Counted from the stretch's first letter, positions 1 through 8,529 are shown. The stretch: 43,510 nt of DNA from Bacillota bacterium (GCA_030535235.1 JAUNCL010000019.1:1-43510), one strand, 5' to 3'. Notes: generated from the letters alone by a model not told the origin. Numbers and translations are program-made.

Positions 1-1468
1 CCCGCTTGGCGGGGCCGCCGCAGCAGGGGCAGGTGGTGTTGACCCAGTCGGTCATGGGAGCCAGGGGGGACTCGCCGGTGTCGGTGGGCTCATAGCTCTC
101 CACCTCGGGCAGCAGCAGGGGGAGCTCTTCCTCGGGGATCGCCACCCAGCCGCACTTCTCGCAGTTGACCAGGGGGATGGGCTCGCCCCAGTAGCGCTGA
201 CGGGAGAAGACCCAGTCACGGAGCTTGTAGTTGACCTTCTGGTGGCCGATGCCCTTCTCCTCCAGCCATTTGGTGATGGCGGGGATGGCCTCCTTGACGG
301 TCATGCCGTCCAGGAAGTCGGAGTTGACCATAATGCCGGTGTCGTCCTTCAGGGTGAAGGCCTCCTTCTCCACGTCGCCGCCCTTGACCACCTCGATGAT
401 GTCGCAGCCGAACTTCTTGGCGAACTCCCAGTCGCGGTCATCGTGGGCGGGAACGGCCATGATGGCGCCGGTGCCGTAGGACACCAGGACGTAGTCGGAG
501 ATGAAGATGGGAATCTCCTTGCCGTTGACGGGGTTGATGCCCCGGACCCCCTCCAGCTTCACGCCGGTCTTGTCCTTGGCCAGCTCGGTGCGCTCGAAGT
601 CGGACTTCCGGGCAGCGGCTTCCACGTAAGCGGTGACCTCGTCCCAGTTGCCGATGACGTCCTTCCACTGGTTGATATAGGGGTGCTCGGGAGACAGGAC
701 CATATAGGTAGCGCCGAACAGAGTGTCGGGGCGGGTGGTGTAGATGACCAGATCGTCGCCCTGGGTGGTCTGGAAGGTCACCTCCGCACCGGTGGAGCGG
801 CCGATCCAGTTCTTCTGCTGGATCTTCACCCGCTCGATGAAGTCCACATCGTCCAGGTCGTCGATGAGCCGCTGGGCGTACTCAGTGATCTTCAGCATCC
901 ACTGGCTCTTCTCCTTGCGGATGACCTCGGAGCCGCAGCGCTCGCAGCCGCCGTTGACCACTTCCTCGTTGGCCAGGACGCACTTGCAGGAGGTGCACCA
1001 GTTCACGGGCATGGAGGTCTTGTAGGCCAGTCCCTTCTTGAAGAGCTGCAGGAAGATCCACTGGGTCCACTTGTAGTAGTTGGGGTCAGTGGTGTCCACC
1101 ACCCGGTCCCAGTCGAAGGAGTAACCCAGCATCTTCAGCTGCTTGGTGAAGTTGGCGATGTTGTCCTTGGTCACCTGGGCGGGGTGGATGTGGTTCTTGA
1201 TGGCGTAGTTCTCCGTGGGCAGGCCGAAGGCGTCGTAGCCCATGGGGAAGAGAACGTTATAGCCGTCCATGCGGCGCTTTCTGGCCACCACGTCCATGGC
1301 GGTGTAGGGGCGGGCGTGGCCCACGTGCAGGCCCTGGCCGGAGGGATAGGGGAACTCCACCAGGGCGTAGAACTTGGGCTTGTCGCCGCCGGTCTCTGCG
1401 TGGTAGCAGTTTTCCTTGGCCCAGCGGTCCTGCCACTTTTTCTCGATGCGGTTAAATTCGTATTTCAC
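1..1468 (-). CDS. leuS: Leucyl-tRNA synthetase, N-terminal part (runs off window)
   Basis: Class I aminoacyl-tRNA synthetase that charges tRNA-Leu in the cytosol. About 489 residues are visible; the C-terminal part with the KMSKS loop and anticodon-binding domain lies beyond base 1. The reading begins with [16 protein letters not shown]. The HIGH-type signature is [11 protein letters not shown], followed by [14 protein letters not shown] CxxC zinc-type insertion ([10 protein letters not shown] ... GGCERCG) and the CP1 editing region ([25 protein letters not shown]) are present, then a second Cys pair (TTCPCCGG) near the edge. I chose the GTG at 1468 because an AGGAAAG lies about 10 bases upstream; an in-frame GTG 9 bases earlier is too close to it. 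It is the last visible gene of the ftsY-rsfS operon, 79 bases after rsfS. I saw no T-box leader. Confidence 0.96.
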   Translation of the reverse strand, partial: MKYEFNRIEKKWQDRWAKENCYHAETGGDKPKFYALVEFPYPSGQGLHVGHARPYTAMDVVARKRRMDGYNVLFPMGYDAFGLPTENYAIKNHIHPAQVTKDNIANFTKQLKMLGYSFDWDRVVDTTDPNYYKWTQWIFLQLFKKGLAYKTSMPVNWCTSCKCVLANEEVVNGGCERCGSEVIRKEKSQWMLKITEYAQRLIDDLDDVDFIERVKIQQKNWIGRSTGAEVTFQTTQGDDLVIYTTRPDTLFGATYMVLSPEHPYINQWKDVIGNWDEVTAYVEAAARKSDFERTELAKDKTGVKLEGVRGINPVNGKEIPIFISDYVLVSYGTGAIMAVPAHDDRDWEFAKKFGCDIIEVVKGGDVEKEAFTLKDDTGIMVNSDFLDGMTVKEAIPAITKWLEEKGIGHQKVNYKLRDWVFSRQRYWGEPIPLVNCEKCGWVAIPEEELPLLLPEVESYEPTDTGESPLAPMTDWVNTTCPCCGGPAKR

Positions 1469-1494
1469 TCTGATCACACTTTCCTATTTTTGTC

Positions 1495-1524
1495 CTGACG
1501 GGAAGGGGCCTCCCCTCCCGTCAG
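1495..1524 (-). other. Intercistronic hairpin between rsfS and leuS
   Basis: The arms CTGACGGGA and TCCCGTCAG enclose an inner GGGG/CCCC helix with one bulge. On the minus strand the hairpin is followed by GACAAAAATAGG, not a T-run, so it does not look like an intrinsic terminator. It may be an RNA-processing or stability element that lets leuS be expressed at a different level from the upstream genes. This role is inference. Confidence 0.5.
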
Positions 1525-1547
1525 ATGGGTTAACTGATTTCTCCCCC

Positions 1548-1910
1548 TTAGTCGCCGGGGGCCAGGACCTCGCTCAGGTCCACCACCTTGGCGTCCTGCC
1601 ACAGGCGGTCCAGGTCATAGAACTCCCGGGCCTCCTCGGAGAACAGGTGGACCACCACGTCGCCGTAGTCCTGGAGGATCCAGGTGCCGCCCCGGTGTCC
1701 CTCGATGTGGTGGGGCAGGATCTCGTTGTCCTTCATGCTCTTCTCCACCGCGTCGCCCAGAGCCTTCAGCTGGGGGGCGGAGGAGCCGGAGCACAGGACG
1801 AAGTAGTCGGCCAGGGTGGTGAGGCCGTCGGTCTCCAGCACCAGGATATCCTTGCCCTTCTTGCTGTCCAGGGCTTTGGCCATGGTCAGGGCCATCTCTT
1901 TGGGTGTCAT
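1548..1910 (-). CDS. rsfS: Ribosomal silencing factor RsfS
   Basis: RsfS (DUF143/Iojap family) binds L14 on the free 50S subunit and blocks subunit joining when nutrients are scarce. The 120-residue protein starts MTPKEMALTMAKALDSKKGK and carries the family features ETDGLTTLADYFVLCSG, GHRGGTWILQDYGDVVVHLF and FYDLDRLWQDAKVVDL. A longer in-frame reading to 1988 overlaps the preceding LCP gene and has no ribosome binding site; the ATG at 1910 is preceded by AGGAAG at normal spacing. The order nadD-yqeK, then rsfS, is the conserved Firmicutes order, here with an LCP gene inserted between them. Confidence 0.95.
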   Translation of the reverse strand: MTPKEMALTMAKALDSKKGKDILVLETDGLTTLADYFVLCSGSSAPQLKALGDAVEKSMKDNEILPHHIEGHRGGTWILQDYGDVVVHLFSEEAREFYDLDRLWQDAKVVDLSEVLAPGD

Positions 1911-1971
1911 GCTATCTTCCTTTCTGTCTGCGGGGCCGTAGTCCCGGCCCGGCGGTTCGATTTGATATGGG

Positions 1972-3336
1972 TCACTCCACGGGGACATACTGACCGTCGG
2001 ACAGGTTGTCCACGGTGGTGCCGTGGATCACATGCTGCATGTCGGCGGTGATGGCCGTGGTGTAGGGATTCATATAGCTGTTGACCAGCTCCAGCAGAGC
2101 CCCGTCGTTGACAAAGACATAGCTCTGGTAGTTCTGGTAGGTGGGGCTCCACAGGGAGCCGGTGGCGTCGCCGGGCATGGTATGGAATCGGAGGCCCTCC
2201 TTATTCATCAGGAGGAACCGCTCCCCGAACCACATCATCTCTCCGTAGCTCAGGTTGCTGGTGAGGTTCTGGTCCACAATGCGGGCGATGTCGGCGATGT
2301 TGGTCAGGGTGCTGATGCTCAGGGCCTGGCTCATCATGGCCTTCAGGAAGTCGTGCTGGATCTCCACCCGGCCCACGTCGCCCACGGAGCGGTTCTCGCC
2401 GCTGTTATTTTTCCGCCAGCGGAGGAGTTTTACCGCATCCTCGCCGTTGAAGTGCTGCTTTCCCGGCTCAAAGTGGATGTGCAGATCCTGGGTGGGGTCG
2501 TCGTAGTGCATCCCGAAGGGGACCTCATAGTCCACCCCGCCGATGGCGTCCACCAGCTGGGCCACGATGTCCATCTCCATGAGGAAATAGTAATCGGGGG
2601 CATAGCCGATGAGATTCTTCACCTGCTCCTGCAGCCCCTCCATGCCCTCCCGGTTATAGACCGAGTTGATCTTTTTGATCTCCCAGGGCACGTCCACCAG
2701 GGTGTCGCGATAAATGCTCATCACGTCCAGGGTTCCGTTCTTCACATCGTAGCAGCCCACCATGATGGTGTCGGTGTTGCCGCCGCCGCCATCGTCCCGG
2801 CCCACCAGCAGGAAGGTATAGACATCCTCCCGCCGCCCGGCCTCCAGCAAGGCGGGGTGGACCCCCTCTCCCTGGCTTTCCGGCGCGGGCAGCTCCGGCC
2901 GCCGGACCAGGATGGTATGGGCGGCCAGGGCCAGGAGCATCAGGGCGGCAATGACCACCAGGACGATGACCAGAGCCCGACGTCTCCCGCTTTTCCGCCG
3001 CTTTCGCGGGGGCTGTTTCCCAGCCGGGGCTGGTCGTTTTCCCGTGGGCGGCGGCGGACGGTCGCCCCCCTCCCGGGGCCGTCGGGGAATGGTGTCATAT
3101 TCCTTCTCCCGCCGGGGGATGGTGTCATACTCCTCGATCCGCCGGCGGCTGCGGGGCTCCTCCCACACCGGGAGCCATTCCTCCTCCTGGGGCTCAGGGG
3201 GAAGGGGCTCTCCGTAGATCCGGGCGTGGATGGCCCGCTGGGCATCCCGATAGGCCTGGTCCTGGATGCGCTGGCGGGAGAGTTCCTCCTTCTCCCTCTG
3301 CCGGCGCTCCTCCTCGGAAAGACGGCGTCCCTTCAC
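1972..3336 (-). CDS. LytR-CpsA-Psr (LCP) family cell-wall glycopolymer ligase with a long cytosolic tail
   Basis: LCP enzymes move undecaprenyl-phosphate-linked glycopolymers onto peptidoglycan outside the membrane. The 454-residue protein has a long, highly charged cytosolic N-terminus (1-119), one membrane segment (about 120-144, ALVIVLVVIAALMLLALAAH), then an extracellular LCP domain (about 170-340) with DTIMVGCYDVKNGTLDVMSIYRDT, an INSVYN motif and VDAIGGVDYEVPF. The arginine-rich LLRWRKNNSGE and GDVGRVEIQHDF are typical of LCP pyrophosphate-binding regions. The N-terminal tail contains a tandem EYDTIPRR repeat (residues 69-76 and 79-86) and a Pro/Arg/Lys-rich stretch. The gene overlaps the end of nadD-yqeK by 4 bases, so it is translationally coupled to it. 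The substrate polymer cannot be told from the sequence. Confidence 0.93.
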   Translation of the reverse strand: MKGRRLSEEERRQREKEELSRQRIQDQAYRDAQRAIHARIYGEPLPPEPQEEEWLPVWEEPRSRRRIEEYDTIPRREKEYDTIPRRPREGGDRPPPPTGKRPAPAGKQPPRKRRKSGRRRALVIVLVVIAALMLLALAAHTILVRRPELPAPESQGEGVHPALLEAGRREDVYTFLLVGRDDGGGGNTDTIMVGCYDVKNGTLDVMSIYRDTLVDVPWEIKKINSVYNREGMEGLQEQVKNLIGYAPDYYFLMEMDIVAQLVDAIGGVDYEVPFGMHYDDPTQDLHIHFEPGKQHFNGEDAVKLLRWRKNNSGENRSVGDVGRVEIQHDFLKAMMSQALSISTLTNIADIARIVDQNLTSNLSYGEMMWFGERFLLMNKEGLRFHTMPGDATGSLWSPTYQNYQSYVFVNDGALLELVNSYMNPYTTAITADMQHVIHGTTVDNLSDGQYVPVE

Positions 3337-4541
3337 TGGGACCGCCCCCTCAGTTCATCCAGGGCAGCCTGGGTGTTGCGGTGGACGGGGACCCCCCGCT
3401 GGGTCAGGTCCTCCACGCTCATCTCCAGGCCCAGGACCATGGCCTTGTCCAGGTCCTCCCAGACCAGGCGGCGCATCTCCTCCACCCCGTCGAAGTCCCG
3501 GTTGGGCTCCATGTAATCGGCCAGGTAGATGATCTTGTCAAAGGTAGTCATACCGGCCTTGCCGGTGGTGTGGCAGAAGATGGCCTCGTACACGTCGTCC
3601 GGCTCCCCGAAGACGTGCTTGGCCATGAGGGCGCCGGTCTTGGAGTGGAGGAGCTTAGGGGACTGGGCCTCCAGCTCGTCCAGCTCGATGCCGTGCTTTC
3701 GGCAGAGGGCCACCTGGGGCTCCAGCTCCCAGTATTTGGTGCAGTCGTGGAGGATGGCTGCCCGGCGGGCCTTGTCCGGGTCCACGCCCCAGAATCTGGC
3801 CAGGGCCACGGCGGTCTCCTCGGTCCCCCGGATGTGGGGCAGCCGCTTGGCCTTCACCATGGCATAGGAGATGGCCCGGAGGTGCTTGTCCTCCAGGTGT
3901 TTCAGGTCGGCCTGGGTGCCAAAGAGCCCCTCCTTCAGGATGTACCCGTAGACCGGGAGCCACAGAAACTGGGCTGGGTCCACGTTGCCGCCGGTCCACT
4001 CGGAGGCCAGCATCCGTCTCAGGTCCCGGGAGGCGATCTCGTGGATCTGGGGCAGGTTCACGATGGTGGTCCGGGCGTGGAACCGCTCGGACAGGTACTG
4101 GCTCTGCTCCTCAAACATCTCCCCCGTGTCGTCGTGGCTGCGGGAAAAGGCCGCTACCCCGGCGTACTGGAAGATCCGCTCGGGCTGGTACCAGTTCTGC
4201 ACCGTCAGGAACATGTCGGTGCCCATGAGCAGCCACAGCTCGTCCTGGGGGAACTGCTCGTGGAGCTCCTCCACGGTGTCGGCAGTGTAACTCTTGCCCT
4301 CCCGCTTCAGCTCCAGGTCGGAGACCTCCGCCCGGGGGCCGATGCCGTCGGCCATGAGCCGGGCCATCTCCAGCCGCTGGGCCGGGGAGGCCGCATCGGT
4401 GGGCAGCCCCTTGTGAGGGGGTTCCCGGTCGGGGATGATGATGAGCCGGTCCAGGCCCAGCTGCTCCATGGCGGCCTTGGCCGCCTCCATATGTCCCAGA
4501 TGCGGCGGGTCGAAGGTCCCGCCATAAATTCCGATTTTCAC
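3333..4541 (-). CDS. nadD-yqeK: Fused nicotinate-nucleotide adenylyltransferase (NadD) - HD-domain Ap4A hydrolase (YqeK)
   Basis: A 402-residue fusion of two proteins that are usually separate neighbours. Residues 1 to about 205 are NadD, which makes nicotinate adenine dinucleotide from NaMN and ATP: GIYGGTFDPPHLGH nucleotidyltransferase motif, IIIPDREPPHKG, LMGTDMFLTVQNW, and IASRDLRRML in the place of the usual ISSTxIR. Residues about 210-402 are a YqeK HD domain with H236, the H265-D266 pair (AILHDCTKY), CHTTG (H324) and IIYLADYMEPNRDF (D342). YqeK family members hydrolyse diadenosine tetraphosphate symmetrically. The start is a GTG at 4541 behind AGGTGG with 9-base spacing. Coupling NAD synthesis to removal of a dinucleotide alarmone in one chain is inferred from the domains, not shown. 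Confidence 0.94.
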   Translation of the reverse strand: MKIGIYGGTFDPPHLGHMEAAKAAMEQLGLDRLIIIPDREPPHKGLPTDAASPAQRLEMARLMADGIGPRAEVSDLELKREGKSYTADTVEELHEQFPQDELWLLMGTDMFLTVQNWYQPERIFQYAGVAAFSRSHDDTGEMFEEQSQYLSERFHARTTIVNLPQIHEIASRDLRRMLASEWTGGNVDPAQFLWLPVYGYILKEGLFGTQADLKHLEDKHLRAISYAMVKAKRLPHIRGTEETAVALARFWGVDPDKARRAAILHDCTKYWELEPQVALCRKHGIELDELEAQSPKLLHSKTGALMAKHVFGEPDDVYEAIFCHTTGKAGMTTFDKIIYLADYMEPNRDFDGVEEMRRLVWEDLDKAMVLGLEMSVEDLTQRGVPVHRNTQAALDELRGRSQ

Positions 4542-4597
4542 GTCGTTGTTCCACCTGTTCCTTTCCTTCGCGCAGGCACGCCGCTCTCCGGTGATGC

Positions 4598-4927
4598 TTA
4601 CGCTTTGGTTCCCTTCTTCTTATCCTTGACCAGGACGATCTTGTCCTTCTTCTCCTTGTTGTGGCTCTCCCGGTAGAGGACGAACTTGGTGCCGATGACC
4701 TGAACCACCTCGCTGCGGCTGAGCCTGCCCAGCTCCTGGGCGGCCTCCCGGGCGGTGAGCATGGAATTCTCCAAAACCCGGCACTTGATGAGCTCCCGGG
4801 ATTCCAGGGCGTCGTTGGCCTGCTTTACCAGGTTCTCGCCGATGCCCTCCTTGCCGATGATGAGGATGGTATCCAGGCTGTTGGCCATGCCCCGCAGCTG
4901 GGCTCTCTGTTTACTGGTCAGTTCCAT
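4598..4927 (-). CDS. yhbY: YhbY-type CRM-domain RNA-binding protein
   Basis: Small (109 residues) CRS1/YhbY domain protein that associates with pre-50S ribosomal particles. Sequence MELTSKQRAQLRGMANSLDT, then the family loop IIGKEGIGENLVKQANDALESRELIK and VQVIGTKFVLYRES, with a lysine-rich tail (KEKKDKIVLVKDKKKG). The longer in-frame reading to 5071 lies inside rdgB and is rejected; the ATG at 4927 follows GGGAGAAGAAACGG. It overlaps the end of rdgB by 17 bases, so the two are probably translationally coupled. Confidence 0.93.
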   Translation of the reverse strand: MELTSKQRAQLRGMANSLDTILIIGKEGIGENLVKQANDALESRELIKCRVLENSMLTAREAAQELGRLSRSEVVQVIGTKFVLYRESHNKEKKDKIVLVKDKKKGTKA

Positions 4928-5510
4928 TCCGTTTCTTCTCCCATTCTTCTTTGAATACCCCCAGGGCCTTGCCCCGGTGGGAAATGCGGTTCTTCTCTTC
5001 CGGGGACAACTCCGCCATGGACTTGCCCAGTTCCGGCAGCCAGAACACGGGGTCATAGCCGAAGCCCCCATCTCCCCGGGGGATCTCCGCCACCTGACCG
5101 TGGCACTCCCCCCGGGCCATCAGCTCGGTCCCGTCGGGGAAGGCGCAGCAGATGACGCTGACGTACCGGCAGGCCCGGTTGGTCTGGCCCTCCATGTTCT
5201 TCAGCAGGAGCTGCCAGCGGCCGGCATCGTCCAGGCCCTCGTGGCCGTAGCGGGCGGAGTAGACCCCCGGCGCCCCGTCCAGGGCGTCCACCATCAGGCC
5301 GGAGTCGTCGGCGATGGCGGGCAGGCCGGTAGCCTCCATGATGGCCTTCGCCTTGATGCGGGCATTTTCCTCAAAGGTGGTGCCGGTCTCCTCCGGCTCC
5401 AGGTCCACCCCCACGTCGGCCTGGGAGAGGATCTCCACGTCGATGCCGGCGAGAATGGCCCGCATCTCGGACATTTTCTTCTTATTATGGCTGGCAAGCA
5501 CTGCTTTCAT
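4911..5510 (-). CDS. rdgB: RdgB/HAM1 family non-canonical purine NTP pyrophosphatase
   Basis: Hydrolyses dITP, ITP and XTP to the monophosphates, keeping deaminated purines out of DNA and RNA. 199 residues from MKAVLASHNKKKMSEMRAIL. The N-terminal SHNKKK corresponds to the S/T-x-N-x-x-K substrate motif of the family; TTFEENARIKA, IADDSGLMVDALDGAPGVYSARY and DGGFGYDPVFW are the conserved catalytic and binding stretches. The start ATG at 5510 overlaps the rph stop (ATGA) and has GGGAGG upstream. Pairing of rph with rdgB is common in bacteria. Confidence 0.95.
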   Translation of the reverse strand: MKAVLASHNKKKMSEMRAILAGIDVEILSQADVGVDLEPEETGTTFEENARIKAKAIMEATGLPAIADDSGLMVDALDGAPGVYSARYGHEGLDDAGRWQLLLKNMEGQTNRACRYVSVICCAFPDGTELMARGECHGQVAEIPRGDGGFGYDPVFWLPELGKSMAELSPEEKNRISHRGKALGVFKEEWEKKRNGTDQ

Positions 5511-6232
5511 CGCACGTTCCCTCCCAGAACTTCCTTCTGAATTTTCTGCAGCTCCCGGATGCCCTGGGCGCACAGGGCCACCAGCTCCTGCTGCTCGGCA
5601 ACGGTAAAGGCCCGGCCCTCGCCGGTACCCTGGATCTCCACCAGCTCGCCCTGGCCGGTCATGACGCAGTTCAGGTCCACCATGGCAGAGGAATCCTCCT
5701 CATAGCACAGGTCCAGCATGGGGATGTCGTCCACGATGCCGGCGGAGACAGCCGCTACGGGGGTGAGGATGGGATTTTCCCGGAGGACCCCCTCCTCCAT
5801 CAGCTTCCGGATGGCCAGGCACAGGGCCACGTAGCCCCCAGTCACCGAGGCGGTGCGGGTGCCGCCGTCCCCCTGGAGGACGTCGCAGTCGATGGTGATG
5901 GTATACTCCCCCAGCTTTTTCATGTCCACTGCCGCCCGGAGAGCCCGGCCCACCAGCCGCTGGATCTCAGCGGAGCGGGGGGAGAGCTTCAGCTTGGAGA
6001 TATCTCTCCGGCTGCGCTCCCGGTTGGCCCGGGGGAGCATGGAGTACTCGGCAGTGACCCAGCCCTCCCCATAGGGGACGTGGGGCGGGGTCCGGTCCTC
6101 CACGCTGGCGGTGCAGAGCACCTGGGTGTTGCCGCAGCGGATGAGACAGCTCCCCTCGGCAAACTTGTTGATATTGGGAATGATCTCCACGGGGCGGAGC
6201 TCATTGTTTTTCCGTCCGTCAATTCTGCTCAT
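5507..6232 (-). CDS. rph: Ribonuclease PH
   Basis: Phosphorolytic 3'-5' exoribonuclease that trims tRNA 3' ends. 241 residues starting MSRIDGRKNNELRPVEI, which matches the family N-terminus DGRxxxELRP. Further motifs are SVEDRTPPHVPYGEGWVTAEYSMLP, RSAEIQRLVGRALRAAVDM, DCDVLQGDGGTRTASVTG and DLNCVMTGQGELVEIQGTGEG. I use the ATG at 6232, since AGGAGG lies six bases upstream; a start at 6247 would overlap the ftsY stop and has no better site. Confidence 0.96.
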   Translation of the reverse strand: MSRIDGRKNNELRPVEIIPNINKFAEGSCLIRCGNTQVLCTASVEDRTPPHVPYGEGWVTAEYSMLPRANRERSRRDISKLKLSPRSAEIQRLVGRALRAAVDMKKLGEYTITIDCDVLQGDGGTRTASVTGGYVALCLAIRKLMEEGVLRENPILTPVAAVSAGIVDDIPMLDLCYEEDSSAMVDLNCVMTGQGELVEIQGTGEGRAFTVAEQQELVALCAQGIRELQKIQKEVLGGNVR

Positions 6233-6246
6233 AACGATCCTCCTCA

Positions 6247-7113
6247 TCAGACCAATGCTTCCGCAAAGGCCACGGGGTCGAAGGGCTGCAGGTCATCGAT
6301 GCCCTCGCCCAGGCCCACGTACTTCACCGGGACACCCAATTCCTTGGCGATGGCCAGGACGATGCCCCCCTTGGCGGTGCCGTCCAGCTTGGTGAGGACG
6401 ATGCCGGTGATGCCGGCGCTCTCGCCGAACTGCTTGGCCTGGATGAGGCCGTTCTGGCCGGTGGTGGCGTCCAGCACCAGCAGGACCTCCTTGGAGCTGG
6501 TCTCCCCTTCCCGGTCGATGACCCGGCGGATCTTATTCAGCTCGTTCATCAGGTTCTGCTTGTTGTGGAGCCGCCCGGCGGTGTCCACCAGGACCACATC
6601 GGCCTTTCTGGCCCGGGCGGCGTTCATGGCGTCAAAGACCACGGCGGCGGGGTCGGAGCCCTCCCCGTGCTTGATGATGTCCACCTTGGCCCGGTCAGCC
6701 CAGATGCTCAGCTGGTCAGAGGCGGCGGCCCGGAAGGTGTCTCCGGCGGCCAGCAGGACCCGGTTCCCCTCCTTCTTCAGGGCGTTGGCCAGCTTGCCGA
6801 TGGTGGTGGTCTTGCCCACGCCGTTGACCCCGATCATCAGGATCACGGCGGGCTTGCCGGACAGGTCCAGTCCGCTGTCCCCCACGGCCAGCATCTCCAC
6901 CAGGATCTCCCGCAGGCAGGCCTTCACCTCCTCGGGGTCCTTGAGCTTGCGCTCCTTCACCCGGTTCCGCAGCTCCTCCACGGCCTCCATGGTGGTGTCC
7001 ATGCCCATGTCGGACAGGATCAGGTTCTCCTCCAGCTCCTCGAAAAACTCCTCGTCCACAGAGAACAGGCCGGAGAAAATACTCAGCTTCTTGATTTTAT
7101 TGAACAGTCCCAT
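6247..7113 (-). CDS. ftsY: Signal recognition particle receptor FtsY
   Basis: GTPase that docks SRP-ribosome complexes at the membrane for co-translational insertion. 288 residues, short for the family because the acidic N-terminal A domain is almost absent; the NG domain starts near residue 1 (MGLFNKIKKLSIFSG). P-loop GVNGVGKTTTIGKL at 95-108, AAGDTFRAAASDQL at 122-135, DTAGRLHNK at 177-185, TKLDGTAKGG at 241-250 and the closing KYVGLGEGIDDLQPFDPVAF. The ATG at 7113 follows AGGAGG with eight-base spacing. It is the first gene of the leftward housekeeping operon. The separate ffh gene is not in the window. Confidence 0.96.
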   Translation of the reverse strand: MGLFNKIKKLSIFSGLFSVDEEFFEELEENLILSDMGMDTTMEAVEELRNRVKERKLKDPEEVKACLREILVEMLAVGDSGLDLSGKPAVILMIGVNGVGKTTTIGKLANALKKEGNRVLLAAGDTFRAAASDQLSIWADRAKVDIIKHGEGSDPAAVVFDAMNAARARKADVVLVDTAGRLHNKQNLMNELNKIRRVIDREGETSSKEVLLVLDATTGQNGLIQAKQFGESAGITGIVLTKLDGTAKGGIVLAIAKELGVPVKYVGLGEGIDDLQPFDPVAFAEALV

Positions 7114-7203
7114 CGGGCGTTCCTCCTGATTTTATATGTGCTCGGCAGGGCGTCTGCCTGCTTGCCGTTCTGACCCATCTTATAAAAGATTATAATTCAG
7201 TTT

Positions 7204-7232
7204 ATTATAGCAACTTATCCTGTCTTTTGCAA
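7204..7232 (-). promoter_or_regulatory. Sigma-A-type promoter of the ftsY operon
   Basis: On the minus strand TTGCAA (7227-7232), a 17-base spacer and TATAAT (7204-7209). An inverted repeat TTATAA-tctt-TTATAA lies at 7180-7195, next to the predicted start of transcription, and a GGCAG/CTGCC hairpin follows in the 5' leader. Either could be regulatory, but nothing in the sequence says how. Confidence 0.75.
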
Positions 7233-7270
7233 CGGGAAGCCATAGGTTTTTTCATTCTGTTCACAGACAG

Positions 7271-7301
7271 CAAAAGGGCCGCCGGTTTCCCGACGGCCCT
7301 T
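7271..7301 (-). terminator. Terminator after the Rh-type ammonia channel gene
   Basis: On the minus strand AAGGGCCG-t-CGG, a GAAA loop and CCG-g-CGGCCCTT form a 12-bp stem with one G-U pair, directly followed by TT. The T-run is short but the position, 23 bases after the stop codon, fits. Confidence 0.75.
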
Positions 7302-7323
7302 ACAGCACATGTTATAAATGGGA

Positions 7324-8529
7324 TCACTCTTCCAGAATGAAGTCGCTCTCGTCGCCGTAGGTGTCTTCCTTGTCGCCAAAAAGGCCAAGGATGGCGCCGC
7401 AGACCCGGCCCAGGACCAGGCCCACCACCACGGTGCACACCACAGCCCCCACCTGGACGCCCACGTTGCCGGTGATGGCGATGGCGAACAGGCCGCCCAG
7501 CAGACCGGGCATGCCGTGGAGGTTATGGACACCGCAGGTATCAGTGCCCCGGATGAGCTTGCAGACCTTGGGGGCGATGACCGCGAAGCCCAGGGTGCTC
7601 AGGATACCGGCGCAGATGCCGATGACCATGGAGAAGCCGGGGTTGGCGGTGGAGCAGGTGGAGCCGATGCAGACGCCGCCGGCCAGAGCCGCGTTGGCGA
7701 TGTCCTCGATCTCAACCTTGCCCCGGATGAGCTTGCTGAAGATGAAGGTGGCCAGGGTGGAGCCGCACAGGGCCAGCACAGTGTTCAGCACGGTGGAGTA
7801 GCCCAGCTCGGGGGCCACCACGGAGCTGGTGAAGGAGGGCCAGAAGACCCACAGCACCATGCTGCCCAGCAGGCAGAACTCGTTGCTGATCTTGTCCGCC
7901 TGGGGGGCGGGCTTGCCTGCGAACTTCTTATCAGTCATGGCCACGACGCCCAGACCGAAGTAGGCGCCGAAGGCATGGATGGCCACGGACCCGCCGGTGT
8001 CCAGGAAGCCCTGGAAGATCCCGCTCTCCAGCAGGAGCCACTCATTGAAGATATAGGCGATGGTGAAGAGGATGCCCAGCACGAAGTACTGGTCCAGCTT
8101 CAGGCGGCCCAGCACGGCACCCATGCAGATGAGCAGGCTGGCCGCGGCGAACTCGGCAAAGAGGAAGCCGTTGATGTGCATGACCTCGAACTCCCCGGGG
8201 AGGAAGCTCTTCACAATCATATACACGGGGATGGAGATGCTCACCGCCAGGAAGGTGGCGGTCAGGGAGGTGAACTCATGCCCCCGCAGGAAGGCCATCA
8301 GGAAGCCGAAGCCCAGCAGGAGCATCGCCAGGATGTGGATGGACCGGGCGTAGGTAATGGAGTCGAAAATGGTTCTCGTTGCGCCGTCAAGACCGTTCAG
8401 GTCAATGGCGGTGATGGAGGCCATACCCTCCGCGACATTGTGGTTGACAGACGGGAAGAAGGCTGCTGCCATCGCTACCGTGATGAGCAGGAAGACGATC
8501 AGAATCCCGACATTTCTGTTGGTTTTCAT
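7324..8529 (-). CDS. Rh-type (Rhesus family) ammonium/ammonia channel
   Basis: A 401-residue polytopic membrane protein of the Amt/Rh superfamily that conducts ammonia. The motifs are those of Rh rather than Amt: LLGFGFLMAFL at 71-81, INGFLFAEF...GAVLGRL, FNEWLLL, LDTGGSVAIHAFGAYFGL (D177, twin-His partner H185), LWVFWPSF, ANAALAGGVCIGS, and DTCGVHNLHGMPGLLGG (second His H338) at 330-346. Amt proteins instead carry a DDSLDVFGVHGVGG-type motif there. No PII (glnK/glnB) gene is adjacent, as would be usual for a bacterial amt operon. The start ATG at 8529 follows GAGAGGA, about 12 bases upstream; a GTG at 8562 has no ribosome site. The C-terminal tail is short and acidic (GDKEDTYGDESDFILEE). It is a single-gene unit with its own promoter and terminator. 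Confidence 0.9.
   Translation of the reverse strand: MKTNRNVGILIVFLLITVAMAAAFFPSVNHNVAEGMASITAIDLNGLDGATRTIFDSITYARSIHILAMLLLGFGFLMAFLRGHEFTSLTATFLAVSISIPVYMIVKSFLPGEFEVMHINGFLFAEFAAASLLICMGAVLGRLKLDQYFVLGILFTIAYIFNEWLLLESGIFQGFLDTGGSVAIHAFGAYFGLGVVAMTDKKFAGKPAPQADKISNEFCLLGSMVLWVFWPSFTSSVVAPELGYSTVLNTVLALCGSTLATFIFSKLIRGKVEIEDIANAALAGGVCIGSTCSTANPGFSMVIGICAGILSTLGFAVIAPKVCKLIRGTDTCGVHNLHGMPGLLGGLFAIAITGNVGVQVGAVVCTVVVGLVLGRVCGAILGLFGDKEDTYGDESDFILEE

Noticed and set aside
242-1498. Long plus-strand open frame opposite leuS
   Set aside because: Antisense frame rich in Gly, Val and His, typical of shadows over GC-rich genes; the minus strand encodes a clear LeuS.
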